From Enterobacter sp. RHBSTW-00175 (GTDB lineage Bacteria > Pseudomonadota > Gammaproteobacteria > Enterobacterales > Enterobacteriaceae): a DNA stretch of 64,000 nt. Shown in pieces: positions 44,058 through 53,211 of the stretch. The notes beneath the pieces were generated by a model. It saw nothing but the letters and a program-made list of their open reading frames with translations. It searched no databases and was not told where the DNA came from. The translations under genes and the position numbers were made by a program. Position 1 is the first letter of the stretch. Every line of letters begins with the position of its first letter. The stretch covers positions 5,320,176 to 5,384,175 of the forward strand of contig NZ_CP055930.1 of the NCBI RefSeq assembly GCF_013927005.1, written 5' to 3'.

Positions 44058-45572
44058 TCAGGCGACAGCCTGGCTAACTTTAGGCATGGCGAGACTCAAC
44101 GCCTGTTGTTCATTCGCCTGTTCATGAAGCAATTCACCGGCAATTTCACCTTCACGCATCACCACAATGCGGTCGGCAACCCCCAGCACCTCAGGCAGAT
44201 CGCTTGAGGCGAATAGCACTGCCACACCGCGTTTTGCCAGTTCATAAATCACGTTATAGATTTCGTGTTTTGCCCCCACGTCGATACCACGGGTGGGTTC
44301 ATCCAGCAAAATGACCTTCATATCTTCCGACAGCCAGCGCCCTAAGATCGCCTTTTGCTGGTTGCCGCCGGAGAGGTTCATGATTAACTGCTCCGCCCCC
44401 GGGGTTTTAATATTTAACGAACGGATATGATGATCGGCATTGCTCAACTCCCAGCCATCGTTAATCAGACATCCAGCGCGGATAAACTTACGTCTTGCTG
44501 AAATGTTGATGTTGTCGCGCACGGAGTGCACAGGAATGATCCCTTCGGCTTTGCGGTCTTCCGGGCAAAGCATCATCCCTGCCCTGATGGCATGGGCGGG
44601 TTTGCGGATATCGACCTGCTCACCATCGATAGTGACCTGGCCTTCGGTGATACGTGTCCCGCCAAACAGCCCTTTCATTAATTCGCTGCGCCCCGCCCCG
44701 ACAAGGCCGAACAACCCAACGATTTCACCGCTGCGTACAGATAATGAAATCGGCGTACGCACGCCAGGTGCTTTGACGTTATCCAGACGCAGGCGTTCAG
44801 GGCCATACTCTCTGGATTTCCAGTGATAAATGTCTCCCAGTTCGCGTCCGACCATCGCTTGCACCAGCTGATCGTGATTGACCTGCTGCATATCGCTAAA
44901 GGTGCGCACATAACGCCCGTCTTTGAACACGGTAATGGCATCGCTGAGGGCGAAAATTTCTTCCATGCGGTGCGAAACGTACAAAATAATGCGGCCTTCT
45001 TTACGCAGCTCGCGTATCACGCGGAATAAATTTTCAATTTCGCGCGCAGAGAGCGAACTGGTGGGTTCATCAAAGGCGATAATCTTGGCGTTACGCGCCA
45101 GCGCCTTCGCAATTTCAACCATCTGCCACTGGCCAATAGAGAGATACTTCAGGGGCGTTTGTGGATCGACATCCAGCCCAAGGTGTTTTAATTGCAGCCC
45201 CGCTTCATAATTGAGTAGCGAACGATTTACCACGCCGCTTTTGTGCGGAAGCTGGCCTAAATAGATGTTTTCTGCCACCGTCATTTCAGGGATCAGATGC
45301 AGCTCCTGATAAATGATGGCCACACCCGCATTCAGTGCGGCTGTTGTGTCGGCAAATGCCACCTCTTCGCCGCGAATGGCAAGCGTACCGGTGGTTGGCG
45401 CGTAGTTGCCGCTGAGGATTTTCAACAGCGTAGATTTCCCCGCGCCGTTCTCCCCCATCAGGGCGTGAACCTGGCCGGCATAGCAATCGAAGCTGATATC
45501 GGTCAGCGCGTTTACGCCGGGGAATGTTTTACCGATGCCGCGAAAAGAGAGATACGGTAAGGACTGTTGCAT
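44058..45572 (-). CDS. araG: L-arabinose ABC transporter ATPase AraG
   Basis: The 504-residue protein has two fused ATP-binding domains that power arabinose uptake. The first domain has Walker [10 protein letters not shown], a family signature around [14 protein letters not shown] and Walker [10 protein letters not shown]. The second has a degenerate Walker A (GLVGAGRSE), signature LSGGNQQK and Walker [13 protein letters not shown]. This asymmetry is normal for sugar importers of this family. It equals E. coli AraG in length. Confidence 0.97.
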   Translation of the reverse strand: MQQSLPYLSFRGIGKTFPGVNALTDISFDCYAGQVHALMGENGAGKSTLLKILSGNYAPTTGTLAIRGEEVAFADTTAALNAGVAIIYQELHLIPEMTVAENIYLGQLPHKSGVVNRSLLNYEAGLQLKHLGLDVDPQTPLKYLSIGQWQMVEIAKALARNAKIIAFDEPTSSLSAREIENLFRVIRELRKEGRIILYVSHRMEEIFALSDAITVFKDGRYVRTFSDMQQVNHDQLVQAMVGRELGDIYHWKSREYGPERLRLDNVKAPGVRTPISLSVRSGEIVGLFGLVGAGRSELMKGLFGGTRITEGQVTIDGEQVDIRKPAHAIRAGMMLCPEDRKAEGIIPVHSVRDNINISARRKFIRAGCLINDGWELSNADHHIRSLNIKTPGAEQLIMNLSGGNQQKAILGRWLSEDMKVILLDEPTRGIDVGAKHEIYNVIYELAKRGVAVLFASSDLPEVLGVADRIVVMREGEIAGELLHEQANEQQALSLAMPKVSQAVA

Positions 45573-45606
45573 AACGACTCCGTGATTCCTGTAGTGTGTA
45601 CGTCTG

Positions 45607-45630
45607 GCCCCTCACGGCGACATGAGGGGC
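45607..45630 (-). other. Intercistronic hairpin araF-araG
   Basis: GCCCCTCA (45607-45614) pairs with TGAGGGGC (45623-45630). Such a stem between the binding-protein gene and the ATPase gene usually protects the upstream message and lowers downstream expression, giving binding-protein excess. Confidence 0.65.
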
Positions 45631-45648
45631 GCAATCACAGCGAATTAC

Positions 45649-46641
45649 TTATGACTTACCACCCAGTCCTTTTTTCGCCAGTTCCTCTTTGAAGTTATCG
45701 CGGGTGATCAGCACCACATCGGTCACTTCGGTGAATTTCGGCGGTTCCGCCCCTTTGGTCACCCAGTTGTAGAGCATCTCACTGGATTTATAGCCGTGTA
45801 CGTCCGGGCTTGGCAGCAGAGAGCCGTAGAAACCGGTAGCCTGGGCTTTAGAGAGTTCGCTCACAGCGTCAACACCGTTGATACCAATACCGATAACGTC
45901 TGGTGCTTTGAAGCCCTGACCTTCTGTTGCACGCACACCACCGAGCACGGTGTTGTCGTTCATACCGACCACCAGCCAGTGTTTCACTTCAGGGTGCTGT
46001 ACCAGCATGGAGTTAGCCGCGTCAAACGCACCCGGGATGTCGTTGGATTTGGTCGGTACTTTGTAGATTTGTTTCTCAGGGAAACCGGCCGCTTTCAGGG
46101 CATCCATTGAACCGCTGGTACGGCGGCGGGCAGTATCCAGCTCATCCGCGGTAATGGCCATCACGCCGGTTTCTTTCACGTCCCAGCCGCGTTTTTGCAT
46201 CTCTTTATAAAGTTCCTGGCCCTGGCGTTCACCGATTTTGGTGGCTGCCATCATGACCAGCGGCACGGTGTCCATTGGTTTACCTTTAGCATTGACGAAC
46301 TGGTCGTCAACGGCGATGACTTTCATGTCATAGCCACGTGCTTTTGCGGCAATCGCGGAACCGAGTTTTGGATCAGGCGTACAGATAACGAATCCTTTCG
46401 CACCGCTGGCCGCCAGGCTATCAATGGCATTCAGGGTCTTTTCACCGTCCGGCACGGCAATTTTAATCACGTCAAAACCTAAATCTTTCCCGGCTTTATC
46501 AGCGAATTTCCATTCGGTCTGGAACCAGGGTTCTTCAGGTTGTTTCACCAAAAAACCGAGTTTTAAATTTTCTGCGATAGCGGATTGTGACATAACAGCA
46601 GCCAGTCCAACGGCCGCCAGAGCTTTAGTAAATTTGTGCAT
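45649..46641 (-). CDS. araF: L-arabinose periplasmic binding protein AraF
   Basis: AraF captures arabinose in the periplasm and delivers it to AraGH. It is 330 residues from ATG 46639-46641 (MHKFTKALAAVGLAAVMSQS), with a signal peptide cleaved after SAIA. A frame opening seven codons earlier lacks a better ribosome site; GGAG lies seven bases before this ATG. It is close to identical to E. coli AraF, with one extra C-terminal Ser. It is first in the operon. Confidence 0.97.
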   Translation of the reverse strand: MHKFTKALAAVGLAAVMSQSAIAENLKLGFLVKQPEEPWFQTEWKFADKAGKDLGFDVIKIAVPDGEKTLNAIDSLAASGAKGFVICTPDPKLGSAIAAKARGYDMKVIAVDDQFVNAKGKPMDTVPLVMMAATKIGERQGQELYKEMQKRGWDVKETGVMAITADELDTARRRTSGSMDALKAAGFPEKQIYKVPTKSNDIPGAFDAANSMLVQHPEVKHWLVVGMNDNTVLGGVRATEGQGFKAPDVIGIGINGVDAVSELSKAQATGFYGSLLPSPDVHGYKSSEMLYNWVTKGAEPPKFTEVTDVVLITRDNFKEELAKKGLGGKS

Positions 46642-46957
46642 GGTAAACTCCAGCTTTAGCATTCTTTTCTGTAGGGAATATTTGCGTGCTTCTTATTTAA
46701 TCGGACTTAAAACAAGGCATTAGCGCTTACCTCGTCATAAGCGTTAGTGCTGGTGATAGTTTTAGCGGGAAATTAATCATCCATAAGAGAGCGCCATCAC
46801 ACCGCAGAATTACAGTAATTGCGTACATAAATTCAGCGGAAAATGACATAAAAACGGCAGATATTGTCGGACAAATGAAAGGCAGTTAAGCAGAATTATC
46901 CATAAGGTCAGCTAAGAAATCCCTGTAAGCCGGACGCCATAACGCCCGGCAGGAAAA
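46642..46957. promoter_or_regulatory. araF upstream region with AraC-type sites
   Basis: This 316-base gap contains two TCCATA motifs on the plus strand. One at 46899-46904 has AAGC seven bases before it, fitting the AraC half-site TAGC-7-TCCATA with one mismatch. The other at 46780-46785 has only a weak upstream part. The orientation is opposite to araF transcription, as reported for E. coli araFGH. An imperfect REP-like stem (GCCGGACG...CGCCCGGC, 46929-46950) closes the gap. Confidence 0.6.
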
Positions 46958-47515
46958 TTACCAGGCGTAATAGATGTGATCCGCGTGATCGCGCACGGGA
47001 ATTTCGTCGCCCAGCAGACGTGCAGAAAGCGTCAGGGCAAAATCAAAGGCGTGTCCAAGCCCTTTGCCACTGATGAGGTTTTTGTCCTCCACCACCGGCG
47101 CATCGACAAATACGCCGTCGCTGACCTGTTGCCATAAATCACCGGAACAGACATAGCGACGCCCCTTCAGCAGGCCATTTGCGCCGAGTACCCGGGCAGC
47201 GGCAGAGCAGATTGGGCAGATAAACTTACCGCTTTCATCATGCGCCGCAACAAAACGCAGGACATCCCGGTTTGCCGCCAGATTTACACTCCCCTGTGGC
47301 CCGCCGGGCAACACGACGGCGTCATACAGCGTGTCGATGCGTTCCAGCAGCGTGCTGTCCGCCACCATGGGGATATTGTGGTAGCTCACCACTGCACGCG
47401 ACTCCGCACAGGCGAGCGTGTCCACCTCAATATTCATACGACGCAGGATATCAATCGTAATAATTGCTTCCGCTTCTTCAAACCCTGGTGCCAGCAGCAC
47501 CGCAACCTTAGCCAT
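46958..47515 (-). CDS. DJ-1/PfpI family protein
   Basis: A 185-residue cytoplasmic protein of the DJ-1/PfpI superfamily, whose members include glyoxalases, chaperones and amidases. The acidic GFEEAEAI segment and the nucleophile-elbow Cys103 (CPICSAAARVL) are conserved, and the C-terminal SGKGLGHAFDFAL fits. Unlike YajL the elbow reads ICSAA. It could be a paralogue of YajL or a separate branch; the substrate is unknown. I start at ATG 47513-47515, with GAGG upstream; a GTG two codons earlier is possible. It ends at a REP-like stem and is alone on its strand. Confidence 0.85.
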   Translation of the reverse strand: MAKVAVLLAPGFEEAEAIITIDILRRMNIEVDTLACAESRAVVSYHNIPMVADSTLLERIDTLYDAVVLPGGPQGSVNLAANRDVLRFVAAHDESGKFICPICSAAARVLGANGLLKGRRYVCSGDLWQQVSDGVFVDAPVVEDKNLISGKGLGHAFDFALTLSARLLGDEIPVRDHADHIYYAW

Positions 47516-48064
47516 TTTCACCTCACCACCAAATAAAAGATAAAACGATGTTTCATTTTTTCATAATGCGCGAGAGCAAACTTACGAGCGGATCACATAA
47601 ACAGGCATAAGGAAGAAAAATGATCTGGCGCAATTTTTCCATCACATCATATATTATCGGAAAGATATATTGTTTTACCTGTGATTACAGGGATACACAT
47701 TACATCCATCTACCGGTTATTTAGTTATTGCAACAATCTATATAATAAATAATCAAAACGTTTATTTTCAATGGGTTAATAAATCAACAACTATGTACCC
47801 CCATTTAGTTACTTAAAGTATATTAAAATTTGTAATGTAACGTAAAATAAACAGCCTTAAGAGTTTTCTTACTCCTCTGACAAGGGTATGCTTATTTGTA
47901 TCGAACACAGGACGTGAATATTCGAGCACATTCAGTCAATGCAGAATATCTCTATTCTGCTCTCCATTATCGTGCGTTGATTACGTTGTGCGGTAAGCGT
48001 CAACGACCTGCCGAACCTGGTTAAGCAGCGGGCATTCGTGCCCACAGTAAATAAGGATATTAGT
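47516..48064. other. AT-rich gap before ftnB
   Basis: A 549-base stretch between the divergent DJ-1 and ftnB genes. It is very AT-rich in 47640-47860 and shows no open frame that I would defend. It should contain promoters for both flanking genes; I found no clear operator by eye. Confidence 0.6.
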
Positions 48065-48568
48065 ATGGCTACCCAAGCGATGATTCAGAAACTTAATGCC
48101 CAGATGAATCTGGAGTTTTACGCCTCTAATCTGCATTTGTATTTGAGCGACTGGTGTTCTGAGAACAGCCTCAACGGTACTGCCACCTTCTTTCGCTCGC
48201 AGGCGCAAAGTAATGTCACCCATATGATGCGTGTCTTTGATTTTATGAAGCATGTTGGGGCTAACCCTATCGTTAAAGCCATCGATACGATGGAAGACGA
48301 TTACTCCTGCCTGGAAGACCTTTTCCAGAAAACGCTGGAGGAGTACGAACAGCGTTGCACCACACTAAACAGCCTGGCAGATGAAGCCAAAGCGCAGAAA
48401 GACAGCACCACGCTGCTTTTTTTGCAGGATATGGGCAAAGAGCAACAGCAGGATGGCGTGTTGCTGAAAACCCTGGCAGCTGAGATCCATAATGCGAAAC
48501 GTGCCGGATTGTGCCAGGAACAGACCGACCGCCATTTACTTGATATTGTGAATTACCAGCACCACTGA
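48065..48568 (+). CDS. ftnB: Ferritin-like protein FtnB
   Basis: A 167-residue four-helix ferritin homologue. FtnB in Salmonella helps iron supply and repair of iron-sulphur enzymes rather than bulk storage. It starts [18 protein letters not shown] at 48065, with AAGGA upstream; an ORF opening 27 bases earlier is not supported. Compared with FtnA, the ferroxidase site keeps Glu17 and His53, but position 50 is Asn instead of Glu and position 24 is His instead of Tyr, so oxidation of iron should be impaired or different. It lies upstream of a C4-dicarboxylate transporter. Confidence 0.94.
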   Translation: MATQAMIQKLNAQMNLEFYASNLHLYLSDWCSENSLNGTATFFRSQAQSNVTHMMRVFDFMKHVGANPIVKAIDTMEDDYSCLEDLFQKTLEEYEQRCTTLNSLADEAKAQKDSTTLLFLQDMGKEQQQDGVLLKTLAAEIHNAKRAGLCQEQTDRHLLDIVNYQHH

Positions 48569-48575
48569 TCCTGTA

Positions 48576-48601
48576 GCCTGCATCTTCTTCCCGATGCAGG
48601 C
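48576..48601 (+). terminator. Hairpin after ftnB
   Basis: GCCTGCATC (48576-48584) pairs with GATGCAGGC (48593-48601), eight bases beyond the ftnB stop. The following tail is pyrimidine-rich but lacks a clean T-run. Confidence 0.55.
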
Positions 48602-48725
48602 ACCCTTCTCTATTATCAACCCTCTGCTTTTTCTGACATTTAACAAATCAGATCTCGCTCCCAATGAATATCCCTACATCATGTAATGATTTACGTAATT
48701 TCATTATCTTTGACGAGGGAGCTTC

Positions 48726-50069
48726 ATGATTACCATCGAGTTTATTGTCATTATCCTCTGCCTGCTTGCGGGAACGCGGTTCGGCGGTATGGGTCTTGGC
48801 CTGATAAGCGGTATCGGTCTGTTCGTTTTGTGTTTTGTCTTTGGCCTGCAACCGGGTAAACCCCCGGTTGACGTGATGTTGACGATCCTGGCCGTTATTG
48901 GCTGTGCGGCTACATTGCAGACGGCAGGCGGCCTGAATGTGATGATGCAATTCGCCGAGCGGCTGTTACGTAAGCACCCGCAGCACATCACCCTCCTTGC
49001 CCCCTTTACCACATGGATGTTGACGTTTTTATGCGGGACCGGGCATGTGGTTTACACTATGTTTCCCATCATTGCCGATATCGCGCTGAAAAAAGGCATT
49101 CGCCCTGAACGCCCGATGGCGGTGGCCTCTGTGGCCTCGCAAATGGCGATCACCGCGTCCCCAGTGTCCGTGGCGGTGGTTTCTCTGGTGTCGATTCTTG
49201 GCGCGCAACACGGTATTGGTCACGCCTGGGGGATCCTCGAAATCCTGGCGGTATCGGTTCCTGCCTCTCTCTTTGGCGTGGCTATCGCGGCACTCTGGAG
49301 CCTGCGGCGAGGCAAAGATTTGGCGGATGACGTGGAGTTTCAGGAGAGGATAAAAGACCCTAAACAGCGTGAGTTTATTTATGGCGGCACGGAAACCCTA
49401 ATGAATCAGCGCTTCCCGAAACAGGCGTACTGGTCCACGTGGATCTTCTTTGCCGGGATTGCCGTGGTCGTGCTGCTGGGGGCGTTGCCAGAGCTGCGGC
49501 CAGCCTTCGACGTGAAAGGCAAAATGACAGCTCTTTCGATGAATCTGGTCATCCAGATGATGATGCTCATTGCCGGGGCCGTGATGCTGGTCGCCTGTAA
49601 GGTTAATGCGGCAACCATATCAAACGGCGCCGTATTCAAAGCCGGGATGGTCGCGATTTTCTCGGTATTTGGCGTGGCGTGGATGAGCGATACCTTTTTC
49701 CAGGCGCACCTTGATGAGCTAAAAATGGCGCTTGAAGGCGTGGTGAAAAGTCATCCCTGGACGTATGCCATTGTACTGTTTCTGGTTTCTAAGCTGGTCA
49801 ACAGTCAGGCTGCCGCACTCACGGCGGTGGCGCCGATGGGGCTAATGCTGGGTATCGATCCTAAAATGCTGATCGCTTTCTTCCCGGCATCTTACGGATA
49901 CTTTGTCCTGCCCACCTATCCAAGCGATCTGGCCTGTATCGGCTTTGACCGTTCAGGAACCACGCGTATTGGCCGGTTTATCCTTAACCACAGCTTCATA
50001 CTGCCGGGTCTGATTGGTGTGAGTTGCGCATGTGCGGCGAGTTATTTGCTGGTGCAGACGTTCTTTTAA
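48726..50069 (+). CDS. DcuA/DcuB-type C4-dicarboxylate transporter
   Basis: A 447-residue inner-membrane carrier with ten or more hydrophobic segments, similar along its length to the anaerobic C4-dicarboxylate exchangers DcuA and DcuB. Shared text includes LQPGKPPVDVML, LCGTGHVVYT, MAITASPVSVAVVSL, LVSKLVNSQAAAL and PTYPSDLACIGFDRSGTT. In E. coli DcuB exchanges fumarate for succinate during fumarate respiration, and DcuA mainly handles aspartate. This is an additional homologue outside the usual dcu loci. GAGGGAG precedes the ATG. A terminator follows, so it is monocistronic. Confidence 0.9.
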   Translation: MITIEFIVIILCLLAGTRFGGMGLGLISGIGLFVLCFVFGLQPGKPPVDVMLTILAVIGCAATLQTAGGLNVMMQFAERLLRKHPQHITLLAPFTTWMLTFLCGTGHVVYTMFPIIADIALKKGIRPERPMAVASVASQMAITASPVSVAVVSLVSILGAQHGIGHAWGILEILAVSVPASLFGVAIAALWSLRRGKDLADDVEFQERIKDPKQREFIYGGTETLMNQRFPKQAYWSTWIFFAGIAVVVLLGALPELRPAFDVKGKMTALSMNLVIQMMMLIAGAVMLVACKVNAATISNGAVFKAGMVAIFSVFGVAWMSDTFFQAHLDELKMALEGVVKSHPWTYAIVLFLVSKLVNSQAAALTAVAPMGLMLGIDPKMLIAFFPASYGYFVLPTYPSDLACIGFDRSGTTRIGRFILNHSFILPGLIGVSCACAASYLLVQTFF

Positions 50070-50079
50070 GAATCTCTCC

Positions 50080-50099
50080 GGGCGACAGTCCTGTCGCCC
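50080..50099 (+). terminator. Terminator after the Dcu-type gene
   Basis: GGGCGACA (50080-50087) pairs with TGTCGCCC (50092-50099) around a four-base loop, 11 bases past the stop. The tail reads TTCGACGTTTTT. Confidence 0.65.
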
Positions 50100-50148
50100 T
50101 TCGACGTTTTTCAGAAAAGTGTTTCTAATTTCAAAACATCGGTTTATT

Positions 50149-50400
50149 TTAGTGGGACTCACCCTGCGGTGTGAATCGTAACTCGATTAGCGCAATGGCT
50201 TTCTGGATAGCACGGAGCGTAACCGGGTCTGCCGCAGCAGGATGGCTGGTGAAATCGATGGTTTTCAGTTGGCTGGACATTTTTTCGCGCACTTCAACCG
50301 GCGCAATCACGTCCAGCACATCAAGGATTTGTTTGATAACCAACTGACATGCAACGACGTCAGACACCAGTTCCTGATCGGCGCTCAGGTTTTGAGACAT
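50149..50400 (-). CDS. yecJ: DUF2766 protein YecJ
   Basis: An 83-residue cytoplasmic protein of unknown function, nearly identical to E. coli YecJ ([39 protein letters not shown]). It looks helical, with no membrane segment or metal motif. GGAGAAAG lies before the ATG. It sits downstream of the azuC terminator on the same strand, the same order as in E. coli. Confidence 0.93.
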   Translation of the reverse strand: MSQNLSADQELVSDVVACQLVIKQILDVLDVIAPVEVREKMSSQLKTIDFTSHPAAADPVTLRAIQKAIALIELRFTPQGESH

Positions 50401-50481
50401 AGGCTTTCTCCTTATTTAAAGGTAGCCATAGTAACAAAACGTAGCCCCTTTCATCTCCCTCTCGTCGTTTACAGGCATAAA

Positions 50482-50503
50482 AAAACCTGCCGAAGCAGGT
50501 TTT
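50482..50503. terminator. Bidirectional terminator of azuC
   Basis: AAAACCTGC (50482-50490) pairs with GCAGGTTTT (50495-50503) around CGAA. It follows azuC on the minus strand by a few bases, and A and T runs allow both directions. Confidence 0.88.
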
Positions 50504-50507
50504 TCCA

Positions 50508-50591
50508 TCAGAACATAGCACCCGGTGGTACGTCTTTAAATGTATTGCAGTAGTTAGCCCACATGCTTTTCAGGATTTTGCGCAGTTTCAT
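50508..50591 (-). CDS. azuC: Small membrane-associated protein AzuC / dual-function RNA AzuCR
   Basis: A 27-codon gene, MKLRKILKSMWANYCNTF followed by KDVPPGAMF. E. coli AzuC is 28 residues with the same start MKLRKILKSM and end KDVPPGN-MF, so the match is clear. In E. coli the transcript (formerly IsrB) both encodes AzuC and acts as a base-pairing RNA, AzuCR, repressed by CRP, and the protein is linked to glycerol metabolism. A GGAGCATCACA segment precedes the ATG. A strong terminator follows directly, and two CRP-like sites lie upstream. The gene is easily missed by length-based gene callers. Confidence 0.9.
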   Translation of the reverse strand: MKLRKILKSMWANYCNTFKDVPPGAMF

Positions 50592-50643
50592 TGTGATGCT
50601 CCGGTAATTTGTTATGCAGGTGTTATTGTCAATGCGCTTATAA

Positions 50644-50689
50644 TATGACCATCGTCACATAAATCAATATTTTCGTGACCTCCATCACA
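50644..50689. promoter_or_regulatory. Two CRP-type palindromes upstream of azuC and the MFS gene
   Basis: TATGACCATCGTCACA (50644-50659) and CGTGACCTCCATCACA (50674-50689) each differ by one base from TGTGA-6-TCACA. Their centres are 30 bases apart, so dimers would sit on the same face of the helix. They lie between azuC and the divergent MFS gene and could serve either. Confidence 0.7.
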
Positions 50690-50805
50690 ATTGTAAATCC
50701 ACCAGTGCTACCAGTTTGTTAAGAAAAATCGCGGTAAATCCGTAAGTTACGCACCTATAAATTCCAGTAAATTTTTATAATTTTTTTTGATACGGCAGGA
50801 AGAAA

Positions 50806-52224
50806 ATGAGTGAAAACATAACCGGCAAAGAGAGTCGGGGCTTGTCGCCTGCGGCGCTGTTGGTTGCCGGTGCTTTCTTTATGGAGTTTCTTGACGGTAC
50901 GGTTATCGCCACGGCACTGCCGGACATGGCAAAAAGTTTCGGCGTACAGGCGGTTGACCTTAATATTGGTATCAGTGCATATCTGATTACGCTTGCCGTG
51001 CTGATCCCCGCCAGCGGCTGGATTGCCGACCGCTTCGGCGCTCGCAAGGTATTCGCCCTTGCACTGGCTATCTTCACCCTGGCATCGGTATTTTGCGGCC
51101 TCTCGACTACGGTGGATCAGTTCGTTGCCATGCGCGTGCTTCAGGGGATGGGAGGTGCGCTGATGGTGCCCGTCGGCCGCCTGGCCGTTTTACGCACCAC
51201 ACCGAAACACCAGCTTATTACCGCTATCGCCACGCTGACCTGGCCTGCGCTGGTTGCCCCGATTATCGGCCCGCCGCTCGGCGGTTTTATTACCAGCTAC
51301 GCCGACTGGCGCTGGATCTTTTTCATCAATGTCCCACTGGGTATCGCCGCTATTATTCTGGCGCTGAAGATCATTCCCGACCTTCATGAAGATGCCCGTC
51401 GGCCTTTTGATTTACCGGGTTTTGTCGCCACAACGGTGGCTATGGTAAGCCTGGTGTACGCGATGGAATCCATGGGTGGTCAACACATGCAGGAGGGGCT
51501 GACGCTGCTGCTGTTAGCCATCGGCTCCGCCGCCCTGACGTTCGCCCTGCGCCATTTCCAGCGCGCGCAGTGGCCGATGATCAGCCTGGACGCAATGCAG
51601 GTGCCGACCTTTCGGGTCACGATGTACGGTGGCTCGCTATTTCGTGCATCAATAAGTGCCGTGCCTTTCCTGTTGCCGCTGATGTTCCAGGTCGGGTTTG
51701 GCATGGATGCGTTTCATTCCGGCCTGCTGGTGCTGGCAGTATTTGTCGGGAATCTGACGATTAAACCCGCAACCACACCACTCATCCGCCGTTTAGGGTT
51801 TAAACGCCTGTTACTGATTAATGGCGCATTAAACGTGCTGGCGCTGCTGGCCTGTGCGTTTCTTACCCCGCACACGCCGGTCTGGCTGATTATGCTGATC
51901 CTCTATCTGGGCGGGGTGTTCCGCTCGATTCAGTTTACGGCCGTGAGTACGCTGGCTTTTGCCGATATTCCGTCGGCTCAGATGAGCTACGCTAACACCC
52001 TTTTTTCCACTGCCACGCAGCTTGCCGTTGGGCTGGGCATTACGCTTGGTGCAATTGGTATCCGTATTGGCGAAAAAGTCAGTGATGCCATCGGGATGAC
52101 GGCGATACCCGGCATCAGCTTCAGGCTGGCATTTGTGGTTATCGCGATCATTTGCCTGGTGGGGATGTTTGATACATTACGCCTGACCAAAGATGCAGGC
52201 AGCGCAGTGTCGGTGAAGAAATAA
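50806..52224 (+). CDS. MFS drug-efflux-type transporter (DHA2-like)
   Basis: A 472-residue major facilitator with 13 to 14 predicted segments, resembling the DHA2 group that includes MdtD and EmrB. Family motifs are FLDGTVIATALPDMAKS in the first segment, the loop GWIADRFGARKVFALA, and RVLQGMGGALMVPVGRLAV. Segment 5 has the antiporter-type PIIGPPLGGFI. Substrate is unknown; no membrane-fusion partner or adjacent regulator is present. The gene is absent from this position in E. coli. A palindromic terminator follows. The ribosome site ACGGCAGGA lies before the ATG. Confidence 0.88.
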   Translation: MSENITGKESRGLSPAALLVAGAFFMEFLDGTVIATALPDMAKSFGVQAVDLNIGISAYLITLAVLIPASGWIADRFGARKVFALALAIFTLASVFCGLSTTVDQFVAMRVLQGMGGALMVPVGRLAVLRTTPKHQLITAIATLTWPALVAPIIGPPLGGFITSYADWRWIFFINVPLGIAAIILALKIIPDLHEDARRPFDLPGFVATTVAMVSLVYAMESMGGQHMQEGLTLLLLAIGSAALTFALRHFQRAQWPMISLDAMQVPTFRVTMYGGSLFRASISAVPFLLPLMFQVGFGMDAFHSGLLVLAVFVGNLTIKPATTPLIRRLGFKRLLLINGALNVLALLACAFLTPHTPVWLIMLILYLGGVFRSIQFTAVSTLAFADIPSAQMSYANTLFSTATQLAVGLGITLGAIGIRIGEKVSDAIGMTAIPGISFRLAFVVIAIICLVGMFDTLRLTKDAGSAVSVKK

Positions 52225-52249
52225 AAAAGCCCGATATTGCTTATCGGGC
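52225..52249. terminator. Terminator between MFS and RpiB-like genes
   Basis: GCCCGATA (52229-52236) pairs with TATCGGGC (52242-52249). The minus strand continues with a T-run, so it mainly ends the RpiB-like transcript. Confidence 0.75.
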
Positions 52250-52268
52250 CTGTGATACGCACTGTTTA

Positions 52269-52289
52269 TCGGCCGGATCATCCGGCCGA
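52269..52289. repeat. Perfect 21-bp palindrome
   Basis: TCGGCCGGAT-C-ATCCGGCCGA is symmetric over ten bases each side. It lies eight bases past the stop of the RpiB-like gene and can form a very stable stem, probably a 3' end stabiliser. Confidence 0.7.
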
Positions 52290-52296
52290 CACGGGA

Positions 52297-52935
52297 TTAG
52301 CCAACAATCCCGCGAACAAAGGCTTCAATCTCTTTGTCCTGGCAGTTTTCGAAGAAGCACTGCTGGAAACGCTGGCCGGATACGGCGGTTTTCACCAGCT
52401 CAGGATCGATAGCGCGCAGAGTATCAAGATAATTTTCTTTCACCACCGCCGCTTTCACCTGGTTCAGGATCCCGGCGTTACGCACCTGTGGCTCTTTACG
52501 CTCTGGTGGGTAGCCTTCACCTTTACGGCCAGTAAAGGCTTTTTCGAAGATGAAGCGCACGTTCAGTTCGGCACCCCAGCCAAAGCCTTTAGCAAATGGC
52601 AGTGACAGCGCGTTACCGTTGTTGATCTGTGAAAACAGGAATGCGTCAGCCGGGTCAATGCAATACCCGCAGATAACGCCCGGATGAATGTTCAGGGACA
52701 TCAGCGCACCCTGCCCTGTACCGCAGCCGGTCACAACGAAATCCACGGCTTTGGAATTCAGCAGAATGCTCGCCATAATCCCCAGGTGGATGTAGGTCAG
52801 ATGATGATCGTTTTCATCACTCATCCCGACGTTATACACCGGGAAGCCTTTCTCATCGGCAACAGCGTTCAACTCGTTAAGGATGATGGCATTTTTACCC
52901 GCCTGGCTGTTTTCCATCATCAGTGCAATTTTCAT
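52297..52935 (-). CDS. RpiB/LacA/LacB-family sugar-phosphate isomerase
   Basis: A 212-residue protein of the ribose-5-phosphate isomerase B / galactose-6-phosphate isomerase family. The active-site loop is VTGCGTGQGALMSLN, with the Cys that acts as base in RpiB, and GVICGYCIDPADAFLFSQIN follows the family. It is longer than RpiB (about 150 residues) by a C-terminal extension from about residue 140. AGGAG precedes ATG 52933-52935; an upstream extension of the frame is not supported. No sugar kinase or transporter adjoins it, so the substrate is open. Confidence 0.83.
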   Translation of the reverse strand: MKIALMMENSQAGKNAIILNELNAVADEKGFPVYNVGMSDENDHHLTYIHLGIMASILLNSKAVDFVVTGCGTGQGALMSLNIHPGVICGYCIDPADAFLFSQINNGNALSLPFAKGFGWGAELNVRFIFEKAFTGRKGEGYPPERKEPQVRNAGILNQVKAAVVKENYLDTLRAIDPELVKTAVSGQRFQQCFFENCQDKEIEAFVRGIVG

Positions 52936-53211
52936 CTTTACTCTCCTGAATGCGTTGCGGGGTAGCCCGCCGTGGATACCTGAAGACATCACCTTACTAT
53001 CAAATAAACACGCTTTCAAATTAAGTGAAAACTTGTTTTAAAAAACAGAATGGCGCTCACAAATTCGAGGTGATTCGGCGCGAAACATGCGCCTGTGGCA
53101 GGTGTGTTGTACTCCGTTGCAAAGAGAAAGGGCAGTTTGTCTGGCTATTCCTGGCATTGCGCCAGGCATCTGCGGTTAGGATAACGTATCTCCATCTATT
53201 CAGAGCGATAT

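Noticed and set aside
52255..52290. GCCGATAA on the minus strand resembling a sigma-28 -10
   Set aside because: No TAAA-type -35 lies 11 bases upstream, and the string is part of a perfect palindrome at the end of the RpiB-like gene.
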